From: JAZMZS01 sp045120955
GTDB taxonomy: Bacteria; Bacillota; Clostridia; Oscillospirales; CAG-272
NCBI GenBank assembly: GCA_045120955.1
Contig: JBGVFH010000068.1
Span: forward strand, 1 to 64,000
Direction of reading: 5' to 3'
Length of the DNA: 64,000 bases
Below, one piece after another: positions 1 through 8,316 of the stretch. Numbering within the stretch: position 1 is the stretch's first letter; each line of letters opens with the position of its first letter. Position numbers and translations under genes: made by a program. The notes beneath the pieces are model-generated. The model worked only from the letters and a program-made list of their open reading frames with translations, was not told where the DNA came from and did not search any database.

Positions 1-189
1 AATTCCATCGACCATCAGTATACTAACGGCTTTACCGAAGGATGTAACAACAAAATTAAAGTTCTCAAAAGAAACGCTTACGGTTACCAACGTTTTGATC
101 GTTTTAGAAACCGTATTTTACATATATTCTCCCACCAAAAAACGCGAAATGTAATAGCCGAAAGCTGCACTTCGCTTCGCTACGTTTAG
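1..189 (+). CDS. ISL3-family transposase, C-terminal end (cut by window edge)
   Basis: Reading frame 1 is open from the first base to a TAG stop at 187-189 and encodes the last 62 residues of a DDE transposase. The run TNGFTEGCNNKIKVLKR followed by GYQRFDRFRNRIL matches the C-terminal signature of ISL3-type transposases; the Glu of TEG is the expected third catalytic acid. The N-terminus lies outside the window, so whether the gene is intact cannot be judged. A perfect inverted repeat begins inside the last codons. Confidence 0.85.
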   Translation, partial: NSIDHQYTNGFTEGCNNKIKVLKRNAYGYQRFDRFRNRILHIFSHQKTRNVIAESCTSLRYV

Positions 190-205
190 CTTTCGGCTAT
201 TACAT
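149..205. repeat. Perfect 18-bp inverted repeat at transposase 3' end
   Basis: Positions 149-166 (ATGTAATAGCCGAAAGCT) and 188-205 are exact reverse complements separated by 21 bases. The first arm lies inside the transposase C-terminal codons and the second runs across its stop. The hairpin is followed by ATTTATTATT rather than a clean T-run. It could be a weak bidirectional terminator or part of the insertion-sequence end. No transposon terminal repeat can be confirmed because the left end is missing. Confidence 0.6.
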
Positions 206-282
206 TTATTATTGTCTCGTTATTCTTGTTCTAATTGGTTTTATTTTCTTTTACCCCAACTATTGACATAGAGCCTTTTTAT

Positions 283-387
283 CATCATAGGAAATATCAC
301 GGTTTCTTACTCGCCGTTTTGCACAGCTTTCGTAACAGAAAAACAACGATAGGCGAGGGATGCGGGAGGACACACTGCCCGTTTTTA
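283..387 (+). repeat. Dispersed structured repeat, copy A (variant type)
   Basis: About 105 bases beginning CATAGGAAAT and ending in GCCCGTTTTT. CTCGCC at 310-315 can pair with GGCGAG at 352-357, enclosing an internal TTCGTAACAGAA-like hairpin. The terminal hairpin is degenerate compared with the other copies. Related copies lie at 11606, 11711, 30995 and 63421; the closest is the 30995 copy, which shares the CGTAACAG/TGTAACAG core and AAAAACAACGATAGGCG. It lies immediately beyond the 3' end of the minus-strand gene at 394-897. Short reading frames through it are not credible genes. Confidence 0.75.
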
Positions 388-393
388 TGTGAA

Positions 394-897
394 TTACTCT
401 TTATCCTTTTTGTGATAGCGAAGTGAGCAGACATCGTCTCCCTTAGCTATGCATTTAGGCAGGTCAAGTACGCTGCCATAGCATTCGCCTATACCGTGGT
501 CGCCGCACATGGCGATGTCGCACAGCATTGCTATCTCTTCATCGGTGCAGCCTGCTTTTTGCCATGCCTTTACAAGGGGGCAATAGTGAAAGTCTATAGA
601 AAGCTTGTCATCCGTAGACTCGATAATATCCATCTCAAATACAAGCTGTGCCGCCTTTGTAAAAAGCGTTTTCTTCAGCCCCTTCAGACTGTCTGTCTTG
701 CCTTTTTTTACAAGGTCGGAGCCTTGTGACAGACCGCAGCGTCTTACTGCCGCACTTCCGAAATCCATCGGGTCCAGTCCTCGCTTGCTTGCCTCGTCGC
801 AGAGCAGATACAGCCAGAAGGCTCTGTGCTCGAGCTGTGCACGCACAGCCTGAAGCAGTCCGTTTTTGTACTTGGGTTCATTTTTTACTTTGCTCAT
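394..897 (-). CDS. L-2-amino-thiazoline-4-carboxylic acid hydrolase-like protein
   Basis: This 167-residue soluble protein matches the ATC-hydrolase family, whose named member opens the thiazoline ring of L-ATC to give S-carbamoylcysteine. The signature is HYCPLVKAW around residues 104-112, then a Cys-rich segment (Cys117, Cys126, Cys131) and the C-terminal motif LPKCIAKGDDVCSLR. The start is supported by AAAGGAGGC eight bases upstream of the ATG. It lies 51 bases downstream of glgB on the same strand and could be read from that promoter. Many anaerobe members of this family act on unknown substrates, so the reaction is not proven here. Confidence 0.8.
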   Translation of the reverse strand: MSKVKNEPKYKNGLLQAVRAQLEHRAFWLYLLCDEASKRGLDPMDFGSAAVRRCGLSQGSDLVKKGKTDSLKGLKKTLFTKAAQLVFEMDIIESTDDKLSIDFHYCPLVKAWQKAGCTDEEIAMLCDIAMCGDHGIGECYGSVLDLPKCIAKGDDVCSLRYHKKDKE

Positions 898-948
898 TTG
901 GAATGCCTCCTTTGTATTGTCAGATAATAAAGTTAAAGCTAAAAATGA

Positions 949-2940
949 TCATTTTACCTTTTTGAAAACTATGCCCGTCCGTGATGGGAGATAACACATA
1001 AATCCGACTCTGCCGTCCTCTCCGAGCTCTGCCTTGTACCGATATTCGGTGTCAACTCTGCCGTAGCCGCCGAATTTGCCGTCATCGGTTGAGAGAATGA
1101 CCTGATACTCTCCCTGTTCTTTTACGGGAATGTAATAACCTTCAAATGACTGTGAAGGGTTGAAGTTGAAGGCAAAGACATCCTTGCCCTTTGAATATAT
1201 CAGCACCTTGTCGTCGTTGTGTATCCAACGGCTCTCTGTCTTTTTGTGCAGTATACGTTCACGTCTGAGGAGCGCTATCATATCTCGGTCAAAATCTCCA
1301 AGCTGCCCATAGCGCAAGCTTTCATTGTCACGCAGGCTCCATTGACGGCGGCAATAGTGATAGCTCCAGCCGTTTCCTTCTCTGGGGAAATCTATCCATT
1401 CGGGGTGTCCGAACTCGTTGCCCATAAAATTGAGATATCCCTCGCCCGCAAGTGAAGCTGTGATAAGGCGTATCATTTTGTGAAGTGCCATGCCGCGGTC
1501 GATTATGTGGCTTTGGCTGTTTTTGCTCATGGATGTGTACATCTCTGCGTCACACAGCCTAAACATGATCGTCTTGTCTCCGACAAGCGCCTGATCGTGC
1601 GACTCGCAATAGCCGATGCTCTTTTCGCTCGGGCGGCGGGTGGTCAGCTCATACCAGAGCTTCCACATATCCCAGTCCTCGTCCTTGTATTCCTTGATGA
1701 GCTTTATCCACAGATCAGGCAGACCCATGTTGAGCCTGTAATCAAACCCGATCCCGCCGTCGGCGATATCAAGGCACATACCGGGCATGCCCGACATATC
1801 CTCGGCAACGGTAACGGCATGGGGATTGAGTGTATGGATAAGCTCGTTTGCAAGCTGGAGGTAGGTTACTGCCTCCGTGTCGGTGTTGAGCGAAAAATAC
1901 ATATCGTAGCTTGAAAAAGCAGCACCCAGCCCGTGGTCGTGATACAGCATTGATGTAACACCGTCAAAGCGGAACCCGTCAAAGTGATAGACCTCCATCC
2001 AGAAGCGTAGGTTTGATAGCAGGAAATGCAAGACCTCGCCCTTGCTGTAGTCGAACAGCTTTGTTCCCCAGGCGATGTGTTCGCCTCGCTCGCCTGCATG
2101 GAAGAACTGATACTCCGTGCCGTCGAACATATTCAGCCCCTCGTTTGTGTTCTTTACTGCGTGCGAATGCACAACGTCGAGCAGTACAGCAATTCCTTTT
2201 TTGTGTGCGGCATCAATGAGCTCCTTCAGCTCCTTTGCGGTGCCGTAGCGAGATGATGCGGCAAAAAAGTTTGACACCTGATATCCGAACGAGCCGTAAT
2301 ACGGATGCTCCATTATTGCCATTATCTGTATGGTGTTGTATCCCATATCCTTTATACGGGGAAGGATCTTGTCCTTGAAATCACGGTAGCTGCCAACAGC
2401 ATAATCCTCTTGCGCCATACCGATATGGCACTCGTAGATAAACGGTGTAGCAGGCATTTTAAACTTCGAGTCGCTCCACTTAAAGCCGTCATAGAGCGTG
2501 TCGTCCACCTCGGCGCACCACAGATTTGTCACAGGGTCTTGCACGACTCTTGTGGCGTATGTGGGTACACGGCGCAGAGCTTGTCCGTCATGTATTACGA
2601 TAGCTTGTATTTTTTGACCGAGCTTGAGCGCATTTTTGCCCTTGAGCTTTACCTCAAAAATGCCGTTTTCAAGCTTTTGCATAGGGCAGGCGTACATGTC
2701 CCACCCGTTAAAGTCTCCGGTGAGGTACATCGCCTGTGCCGCAGGCGCCCACTCACGGTATACCCATCCGTCACCTACGGGATGAATTCCGAAGTATTTG
2801 TACCCGAGGGCGAAGCTGCACAGATCTCCCCCTTTTCCCACGAGTTCGTTGCGTTTTGCTGTATAGTTTTTCATCCGCAGCTCGATGTCATTTTTATGAG
2901 GCTCGAGATACGGGTCGATCTTTAAAATATTATAGCTCAT
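949..2940 (-). CDS. glgB: 1,4-alpha-glucan branching enzyme, eukaryotic-like type
   Basis: This 663-residue GH13 enzyme makes alpha-1,6 branches in glycogen. The N-terminal part (roughly 1-150) carries the CBM48-like module with KYFGIHP and REWAPAAQAMYLTGDFNGWD, wording typical of plant and animal branching enzymes rather than the E. coli form. In the catalytic barrel the nucleophile is Asp326 (DGFRFDGV), the acid/base is Glu380 (TVAEDM) and the third acid is Asp449 (ESHDQ). The FMGNEFGHPEWIDFPREGN motif also fits GH13 subfamily 8. AAGGAGG precedes the ATG, and an extended -10 promoter lies just upstream. No other glycogen gene is in view, so it is transcribed apart from any glg operon. Confidence 0.95.
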   Translation of the reverse strand: MSYNILKIDPYLEPHKNDIELRMKNYTAKRNELVGKGGDLCSFALGYKYFGIHPVGDGWVYREWAPAAQAMYLTGDFNGWDMYACPMQKLENGIFEVKLKGKNALKLGQKIQAIVIHDGQALRRVPTYATRVVQDPVTNLWCAEVDDTLYDGFKWSDSKFKMPATPFIYECHIGMAQEDYAVGSYRDFKDKILPRIKDMGYNTIQIMAIMEHPYYGSFGYQVSNFFAASSRYGTAKELKELIDAAHKKGIAVLLDVVHSHAVKNTNEGLNMFDGTEYQFFHAGERGEHIAWGTKLFDYSKGEVLHFLLSNLRFWMEVYHFDGFRFDGVTSMLYHDHGLGAAFSSYDMYFSLNTDTEAVTYLQLANELIHTLNPHAVTVAEDMSGMPGMCLDIADGGIGFDYRLNMGLPDLWIKLIKEYKDEDWDMWKLWYELTTRRPSEKSIGYCESHDQALVGDKTIMFRLCDAEMYTSMSKNSQSHIIDRGMALHKMIRLITASLAGEGYLNFMGNEFGHPEWIDFPREGNGWSYHYCRRQWSLRDNESLRYGQLGDFDRDMIALLRRERILHKKTESRWIHNDDKVLIYSKGKDVFAFNFNPSQSFEGYYIPVKEQGEYQVILSTDDGKFGGYGRVDTEYRYKAELGEDGRVGFMCYLPSRTGIVFKKVK

Positions 2941-2963
2941 TTTACGTCCTCCTTGACATTACT

Positions 2964-2992
2964 ATTATACCACAGCCAAATGCTCAAATCAA
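2964..2992 (-). promoter_or_regulatory. Promoter of glgB
   Basis: On the minus strand, TTGATT and TATAAT are separated by 17 bases, with an extended TGG before the -10 hexamer. The predicted start of transcription lies about 15-20 bases before the glgB ATG. Confidence 0.8.
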
Positions 2993-3025
2993 TATACGAT
3001 GTCGGTTTTCGTTCGCACGATACGA

Positions 3026-3068
3026 CAAAAAACGGCGTTTCCCGTATTTTTTGCCGGGAAACACCGTT
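3026..3068 (-). terminator. Intrinsic terminator after the phosphoribosyltransferase gene
   Basis: Arms 3031-3044 and 3055-3068 pair over 14 bases (one G-U) on the minus strand and are followed by a T-run, seen on the plus strand as A-run 3026-3032. It begins just after the stop codon of the 3073-3714 gene and separates it from glgB. Confidence 0.8.
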
Positions 3069-3072
3069 GACG

Positions 3073-3714
3073 TCATATCTTTGAAAAACCGTGGCAGTTT
3101 ACGAGAGCGTCTATTTTTATTCCTGCCTTGCACATAGGGCACTCGTGAGCAGGGTAGCTGTTGTAGTCAGAGAGGTCCTTCGGATTAAAGCAAGAGTAAA
3201 CGGGAAATCCGCCGCAGTTCTCTGCTGTGGAGAATATTGCGCTGACAGCGGAAACCTTACCGCCGTAGTAATTTACAGCGTCTATCGCCGCCTCTACGGT
3301 TTTGCCCGAGGCTACCGATACCGCAAGGATAAGTACATTCTTTGATGCAATCATTGGGACGATATTGTCTCTGAACAAAAGCTGGCTGGAGCTTGTGGTC
3401 TCGGGTGTTACAACATATATGGATTTATGTGCGTTGAGATTGATAAAGTCGGCTTTTGCGAGTTGGTGGGCGAGACAGGTGCCGATGACCTCCGTTCCGT
3501 CAAGGCAGAGAATGGTGTCTACTACGGTTGAGTGGTACATATAGGTACACAGCTCTTCGGCAACAGCCTGCGCTTCGGAAAGTCGCATTTTCTGCGCTAC
3601 CACATCAATGTAATAGTTGCTGTGGCAGTTGCTCGTCGCAAAGTGACCTTTTGCAACACGGAGAAAAAGATTGTTTCTTTTGGTTTCATATTTAAAGGTG
3701 TTTTGAGTTGGCAT
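3073..3714 (-). CDS. Orotate phosphoribosyltransferase-like type I PRTase, atypical
   Basis: A 213-residue protein of the type I phosphoribosyltransferase fold. The PRPP-loop region is VLILAVSVASGKT (residues 127-139), where a catalytic orotate PRTase normally has two acidic residues; the acidic pair is missing but SGKT is kept. The C-terminus has a CPMC pair (Cys192, Cys195) plus other cysteines that could bind metal. Such proteins are usually annotated as orotate PRTase in Clostridia, but no pyrimidine genes are nearby. The start follows GGGGAGG. It is a single-gene unit with its own promoter and terminator. It may bind a nucleotide without catalysing transfer. Confidence 0.65.
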   Translation of the reverse strand: MPTQNTFKYETKRNNLFLRVAKGHFATSNCHSNYYIDVVAQKMRLSEAQAVAEELCTYMYHSTVVDTILCLDGTEVIGTCLAHQLAKADFINLNAHKSIYVVTPETTSSSQLLFRDNIVPMIASKNVLILAVSVASGKTVEAAIDAVNYYGGKVSAVSAIFSTAENCGGFPVYSCFNPKDLSDYNSYPAHECPMCKAGIKIDALVNCHGFSKI

Positions 3715-3740
3715 AATGTTCCTCCCCTGTTTTTTATTCT

Positions 3741-3769
3741 ATTTTACACCATCTCATTGAAATTTACAA
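3741..3769 (-). promoter_or_regulatory. Promoter of the PRTase-like gene
   Basis: TTGTAA and TAAAAT on the minus strand with 17-base spacing, about 30 bases before the ATG at 3714. Confidence 0.6.
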
Positions 3770-3790
3770 GTATAATCTCACATCAAACGC

Positions 3791-3826
3791 AAAAAACACC
3801 GTCAGACGGGCATCTGTCTGACGGTG
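3791..3826 (-). terminator. Terminator of the pflB-pflA operon
   Basis: An 11-bp stem (CACCGTCAGAC with GTCTGACGGTG, 3797-3807 and 3816-3826) is followed on the minus strand by six T residues. It lies about 85 bases downstream of the pflA stop. Confidence 0.85.
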
Positions 3827-3910
3827 AATGATGTTTTTGCTATTGCATAGATATCTCGCAGGGGCGGTGCGTGTTCCGAACTTCCAAAACACGGCTGTGT
3901 CGGTCACATT

Positions 3911-4630
3911 TTATTCTTCGAGCAGTTTTTCGAGTCGGAGCATACTCTCTCTCGTGGGCTCGGGGAGGTGAGAGAAACGAAAAGGAATACCCAGCTTGTC
4001 GTATTTTACCTGACATATCTTGCGGAAGGGAAGCAGCTCTGTTTTGTCGATGCAAGGATGAGAGCTTATGATCTCTTTGAGCGCAAGAATGTTTTGGCTT
4101 GTGTCGTTGAGCGTGGGAATAATGACCTGACGCAGTGTGACGGGTATTTGCTTTTTGTCAAGATATGCTAAAAATTCAAGCACGGTATCTATACCGCATC
4201 CGACGTATTTGCGGTACAGCCGGTCTGTCGTGTACTTTATATCGAGCAGCACACGGTCCGTGACCGAGAGCAGTGCCTTTGCCGCTTCGTCAAAGATACT
4301 GCCGGAGGTGTCAAGACAGGTGTTGATGCCTTCCCTGTGAGCCAGCTCAAAGACTTTGCGTGCAAAGCTTGCCTGCAGCAGAGGCTCGCCTCCCGAGAGA
4401 GTGATACCTCCGTCATCTCCGAAATACTCCTTAAAGCGTACCGCCTTTTTCACGATATCCTCGGGGGTATATTCCTCCCCCTCGGAGCAGAGCCATGTGT
4501 CGGGGTTGTGACAACAGCCGCAACGCAGGTTGCACCCCTGCAAAAACACGACGAAACGCACGCCCGGACCGTCCAAAGTGCCGAGGGACTGTATCGAGTG
4601 TACACGCCCCGAATGAGTGATGCCTGTCAT
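3911..4630 (-). CDS. pflA: Pyruvate formate-lyase activating enzyme
   Basis: A 239-residue radical-SAM enzyme that abstracts hydrogen from the glycine of pyruvate formate-lyase. The 4Fe-4S ligands are Cys33, Cys37 and Cys40 in FLQGCNLRCGCCHNPDTW, followed by the GGE motif (LSGGEPLLQ) that contacts SAM. Its ATG overlaps the pflB stop in an ATGA arrangement (4627-4630), so the two are translationally coupled, and a strong terminator follows. The partner enzyme directly upstream makes the assignment very secure. Confidence 0.97.
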   Translation of the reverse strand: MTGITHSGRVHSIQSLGTLDGPGVRFVVFLQGCNLRCGCCHNPDTWLCSEGEEYTPEDIVKKAVRFKEYFGDDGGITLSGGEPLLQASFARKVFELAHREGINTCLDTSGSIFDEAAKALLSVTDRVLLDIKYTTDRLYRKYVGCGIDTVLEFLAYLDKKQIPVTLRQVIIPTLNDTSQNILALKEIISSHPCIDKTELLPFRKICQVKYDKLGIPFRFSHLPEPTRESMLRLEKLLEE

Positions 4631-6858
4631 AGTGACTCGTGGAAGGTACGGCTGATGACTTCACGCTGCTGTTCACGGGAAAGCTTGTTGAAGTTTACCG
4701 CATATCCCGAGACACGGATGGTGAGATTGGGATATGCTTCGGGGTTTTCGTATGCTTTCATCAGCGTTTCACGGTTTAGCACATTTACATTGATGTGATG
4801 CGCACCCTTTGAAAAATATCCGTCAAGTATATGAACGAGATTGTCGGTGCGGTCCTGCTCGGTTCTTCCGAGAGCCTCGGGTGTGATAGAAAATGTGTTT
4901 GAGATACCGTCACGGCAATCGTCGTAGCTGAGCTTTGCAACCGAGTTCAGCGAGGCGAGCGCTCCGTTTTGCTCACGGTTGTGCATCGGGTTTGCTCCAG
5001 GGGCAAAGGGCGCCGACGCCTTTCTTCCGTCGGGGGTAGCGCCCGTGTTCTTTCCGTACATTACGTTGGATGTTATCGTAAGAACGGAAAGCGTATGTAT
5101 AGCCTTGCGATATGTGGGAGTCTTGCGAAGCTCGGTTATTACCTCGTGCGTAAGCTCCTTCGCTATCAGGTCTACTCTGTCGTCGTCGTTGCCGTATTTC
5201 GGGAAGTCTCCCGATGTTTCAAACTCAACGATAAAGCCCTCGTCGTTTTTGACGGGACGGACATTTGCGTATTTGATAGCGCTGAGTGAGTCGGCGGCAA
5301 CCGAAAGTCCGGCAATACCGAACGCCATAAAGCGCTCAACATCCGTGTCGTGCAGAGCCATCTGGATCTTTTCATACGCATATTTGTCATGCATATAGTG
5401 GATGATGTTCATCGTGTTTACGTACAGGCGGCTCAGCCAGTTTATGTATATGCTGTAGCGCTCACGCACAGTGTCGTAGTCGAGCTTGTCCGTGTCGAGT
5501 ACGGGCATCTGCGGACCTATGTGCATACCGCTGGTAGCATCATAGCCTCCGTTGAGCGCAATGAGCAGCAGCTTTGCGAGGTTGCAGCGGGCACCGAAGA
5601 ACTGCATCTGCTTTCCTACCTTCATTGCCGAAACACAGCAGGCGATAGCATAGTCGTCTCCGTAGATAGGACGCATTACGTCGTCGTTTTCGTACTGAAT
5701 AGAGTCGGTGTCTGCGGATACCTTGGCGCAGAATTTCTTGAAGCTTTCGGGCAGAGCCTTTGACCAGAGCACCGTCAGGTTGGGCTCGGGAGAAGAGCCG
5801 AGCGTGTAGAGGGTGTTGAGCATACGGAAGCTGTTCTTTGTAACGAGAGTTCTTCCGTCCTCTCCCATGCCGCCTACAGCCTCGGTTATCCACATTGGGT
5901 CTCCGCCGAAGAGCTCGTTATATTCGGGGGTGCGCAGGTGTCTTGCAATGCGAAGCTTCATGACAAAGTCATCCATCAGCTCCTGTGCGCCCTCTTCCGT
6001 GAGAACATTGTTTTTAATATCACGCTCTATGTATATATCAAAGAAAGAGCTGACACGTCCAAGCGACATAGCGGCACCGTTTTGTTCCTTGATAGCGCCC
6101 AGATATGCAAAGTAGGTCCATTGAATAGCCTCTCTTGCGTTCTCGGCGGGGCGGCTGATATCGAAGCCGTACATAGCCGCCATTTCCTTGAGATATCCGA
6201 GGAACGCTATCTGCTGATAAAGCTCCTCGTCGAGTCTGATCTGCGCTGTATTGAAGGCACCGTCAGAGAGCTTTTCCTTGTCCTTCTTTTTCTCCTCTAT
6301 GAGTCTGTCAACACCGTAAAGTGCGACACGGCGGTAGTCGCCGATGATCCTGCCTCTGCCGTAAGCATCGGGAAGACCGGTTATAACGTGGCATTTGCGT
6401 GCACGGCGCATCTCGTCGGTATATGCACGGAAAACACCGTCGTTGTGTGTGGTGCGAAAACGAAATTCCTCTTCGACCTTTGAGGAGAGCTTGTAGCCGT
6501 ATGCCTCGCACGCCTGACGCACCATTCTCATTCCTCCGAAGGGGTTGACGCTGCGCTTGAGCGGGCGGTTGGTCTGCATACCTACGATGATCTCGTTTTC
6601 TTTATCTATATATCCGGGCGAGAAGCTTGTGAGAGACGATACGGTAGCTGTGTCTATATCCAGCACTCCGCCGAACTGACGTTCGAGAGCAAACAGCCCC
6701 TCAAGCTTTTTCATAAGTGCACGTGTGCGGTCTGTGGGACCTGCGAGAAAGTCCGAGTCGCCCGTGTATTCCTTGTAGTTTTGTTGGATAAAATCACGAA
6801 CATTGATCTCGTTTTGCCAAACACCGGCTTTAAATCCATTCCAATTTTTGTGTTCCAT
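4627..6858 (-). CDS. pflB: Formate C-acetyltransferase (pyruvate formate-lyase)
   Basis: A 743-residue glycyl-radical enzyme converting pyruvate and CoA to acetyl-CoA and formate. The active-site pair is Cys407-Cys408 (YAIACCVSAMKVG) and the radical glycine is Gly718 in the C-terminal RVSGYAVNF motif. Length is close to the usual 740-760. The start chosen is the ATG at 6858 because AGGGAGGA lies nine bases upstream and the protein then begins MEHKNWNGF like its homologues; an in-frame ATG at 6990 has no ribosome binding site and would add an unrelated 44 residues. The leader is unusually long. Confidence 0.97.
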   Translation of the reverse strand: MEHKNWNGFKAGVWQNEINVRDFIQQNYKEYTGDSDFLAGPTDRTRALMKKLEGLFALERQFGGVLDIDTATVSSLTSFSPGYIDKENEIIVGMQTNRPLKRSVNPFGGMRMVRQACEAYGYKLSSKVEEEFRFRTTHNDGVFRAYTDEMRRARKCHVITGLPDAYGRGRIIGDYRRVALYGVDRLIEEKKKDKEKLSDGAFNTAQIRLDEELYQQIAFLGYLKEMAAMYGFDISRPAENAREAIQWTYFAYLGAIKEQNGAAMSLGRVSSFFDIYIERDIKNNVLTEEGAQELMDDFVMKLRIARHLRTPEYNELFGGDPMWITEAVGGMGEDGRTLVTKNSFRMLNTLYTLGSSPEPNLTVLWSKALPESFKKFCAKVSADTDSIQYENDDVMRPIYGDDYAIACCVSAMKVGKQMQFFGARCNLAKLLLIALNGGYDATSGMHIGPQMPVLDTDKLDYDTVRERYSIYINWLSRLYVNTMNIIHYMHDKYAYEKIQMALHDTDVERFMAFGIAGLSVAADSLSAIKYANVRPVKNDEGFIVEFETSGDFPKYGNDDDRVDLIAKELTHEVITELRKTPTYRKAIHTLSVLTITSNVMYGKNTGATPDGRKASAPFAPGANPMHNREQNGALASLNSVAKLSYDDCRDGISNTFSITPEALGRTEQDRTDNLVHILDGYFSKGAHHINVNVLNRETLMKAYENPEAYPNLTIRVSGYAVNFNKLSREQQREVISRTFHESL

Positions 6859-6882
6859 TTGCTTATCCTCCCTTAACTGCAT

Positions 6883-6913
6883 GATCTGCCGCAAAACAAA
6901 AAAAGGGCAGATC
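6883..6913 (-). promoter_or_regulatory. Leader hairpin upstream of pflB
   Basis: GATCTGCC (6883-6890) and GGCAGATC (6906-6913) pair over eight bases, around 13 bases before the pflB ribosome binding site. With the promoter at 7022-7050, the untranslated leader would be about 155 bases. Nothing in it resembles a known riboswitch to me. Confidence 0.45.
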
Positions 6914-7021
6914 AGCTTTTTCATTGAAAAAACCAAATCGCCCAGACGGTCGGCATCGTAACATTTACATTCCCCTGCGGTGATCCGCAAAATCCGTCAG
7001 TCATGTAAAAGATGTAACTTA

Positions 7022-7050
7022 ATTATACATAAAGCTACACGGTTTGTCAA
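7022..7050 (-). promoter_or_regulatory. Promoter of pflB-pflA
   Basis: Exact TTGACA and TATAAT hexamers on the minus strand with 17-base spacing. This perfect consensus suggests high constitutive strength unless a repressor acts. I see no clear Rex-type TTGTTAA/TTAACAA palindrome overlapping it. Confidence 0.9.
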
Positions 7051-7118
7051 TTAAAAACAGTAAAGAAATAAATGTACGATTTTAAAATTTTTTTGGTGAT
7101 ATTTATATAACGTCGCAC

Positions 7119-8291
7119 TCAGAACGCTCCAAGAGCCTTTAGCGCAAACATAAAGCCGACAAGCACAGCCAAAAATCCGAAGTTGAAGGCGGAAAACACC
7201 TTTACATAGTAGCCGGTCTTTTCGGGGGCATGCTTTGTGTATTCTCTGAATGTGATGAGACTTGCGAGAGAAGCTATGAGACTGCCGACACCGCCGATGT
7301 TCACACCGACAAGCAGCTCTCTGTAGTTGTCGGTAAACTGTGAGAGCAAAATTGCCGAGGGCACATTGCTTATGATCTGGCATGAGAGGGTGGAGAAGAG
7401 CAGCGTGCTTTTTTCCATCAGAAAAGAGAAAATGCCACTGACTATATCAATGCGTGCCATGTTCCCCGCAAATATGAAGAAAAATACAAAGGTGAGAAGC
7501 AGAGGATAGTCCACATCCTTTAGAGCACGTCTGTCGACGAGCATGAGCACCGTCGGTATTACCGCAAGTCCTATGAGGTAGGGTACACCTCTGAAAACTA
7601 TTGCGACAGCAAGCACGAAAAGGCAAAGATAGAGCACCGTTTTTGCGGGAGGCAGGGTTGCCTGTGTCTTTTCTATCTCGAGCGGCTCGGGCTTTATAAA
7701 TACCACACAGCAGAGAGTGATGAGTGCTATCGACAGAAGAAACGGCATCAGCATTATCCCCATAAATTCGAGGTTCGGGATGTTGAACTTCGAGTACAGA
7801 TAGAGGTTTTGCGGATTTCCGAAGGGGGTGAGCATACCTCCGAGGTTTGCCGCTATGTTCTGAAGAACAAAGGTGTGTGCCATATATTTTTCTTTTCTGC
7901 CCGAGTGAAGCACAAAGTACCCGAGAGGCAGAAATGTTAGCAGAGCCATGTCGTTTGCGATGAGCATAGAACCGATAAAGGTGATGTATACAAGCAGCAG
8001 TACGCTTGTGCGTGCGTTTTTAAAACGCTCTACTATGCTTTGTGCAAGTATGTAGAAAAAGCTGATGTTTTTGAGCGCACAAACGACGGCAAGCACGCAG
8101 AACAGGCAGGTCAAAGTTTTAAAATCAAAGTAGCCGATATACTCGCTGTCAACGGGTATTATGAGACTTGTCAGAGCGGCTGCTGCCATAGCAATAGTCA
8201 TTACCGTGTTCTTTTTGAAAAACTGTAATATGGGCATCAGGGATACGGTGTGGTGATGCGCTGTATGCTTTATCGCTTTTGCGTCAGTCAT
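7119..8291 (-). CDS. SLC13/ArsB-NhaD-type membrane transporter
   Basis: A 390-residue integral membrane protein of the ion-transporter superfamily with about ten hydrophobic segments. The signature GGMLTPFGNPQNLYLY (central) and the related GGVGSLIASLASLI near the C-terminus are the paired hairpin-loop motifs of this superfamily. Substrate could be a dicarboxylate or an inorganic anion and cannot be told from sequence. The ATG at 8291 is chosen because AAGGAAG lies eight bases upstream and the 26 residues further upstream look untranslated. The N-terminal His-rich HTAHHHT stretch is unusual. It reads toward the pflB promoter, with no obvious terminator between. Confidence 0.8.
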   Translation of the reverse strand: MTDAKAIKHTAHHHTVSLMPILQFFKKNTVMTIAMAAAALTSLIIPVDSEYIGYFDFKTLTCLFCVLAVVCALKNISFFYILAQSIVERFKNARTSVLLLVYITFIGSMLIANDMALLTFLPLGYFVLHSGRKEKYMAHTFVLQNIAANLGGMLTPFGNPQNLYLYSKFNIPNLEFMGIMLMPFLLSIALITLCCVVFIKPEPLEIEKTQATLPPAKTVLYLCLFVLAVAIVFRGVPYLIGLAVIPTVLMLVDRRALKDVDYPLLLTFVFFFIFAGNMARIDIVSGIFSFLMEKSTLLFSTLSCQIISNVPSAILLSQFTDNYRELLVGVNIGGVGSLIASLASLITFREYTKHAPEKTGYYVKVFSAFNFGFLAVLVGFMFALKALGAF

Positions 8292-8316
8292 GCTCGTTTC
8301 TTCCTTTTTTCGGTAG

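Noticed and set aside
6859..6990. Longer pflB start at 6990
   Set aside because: No ribosome binding site, and the extra 44 residues do not resemble pyruvate formate-lyase; the ATG at 6858 has a good binding site.
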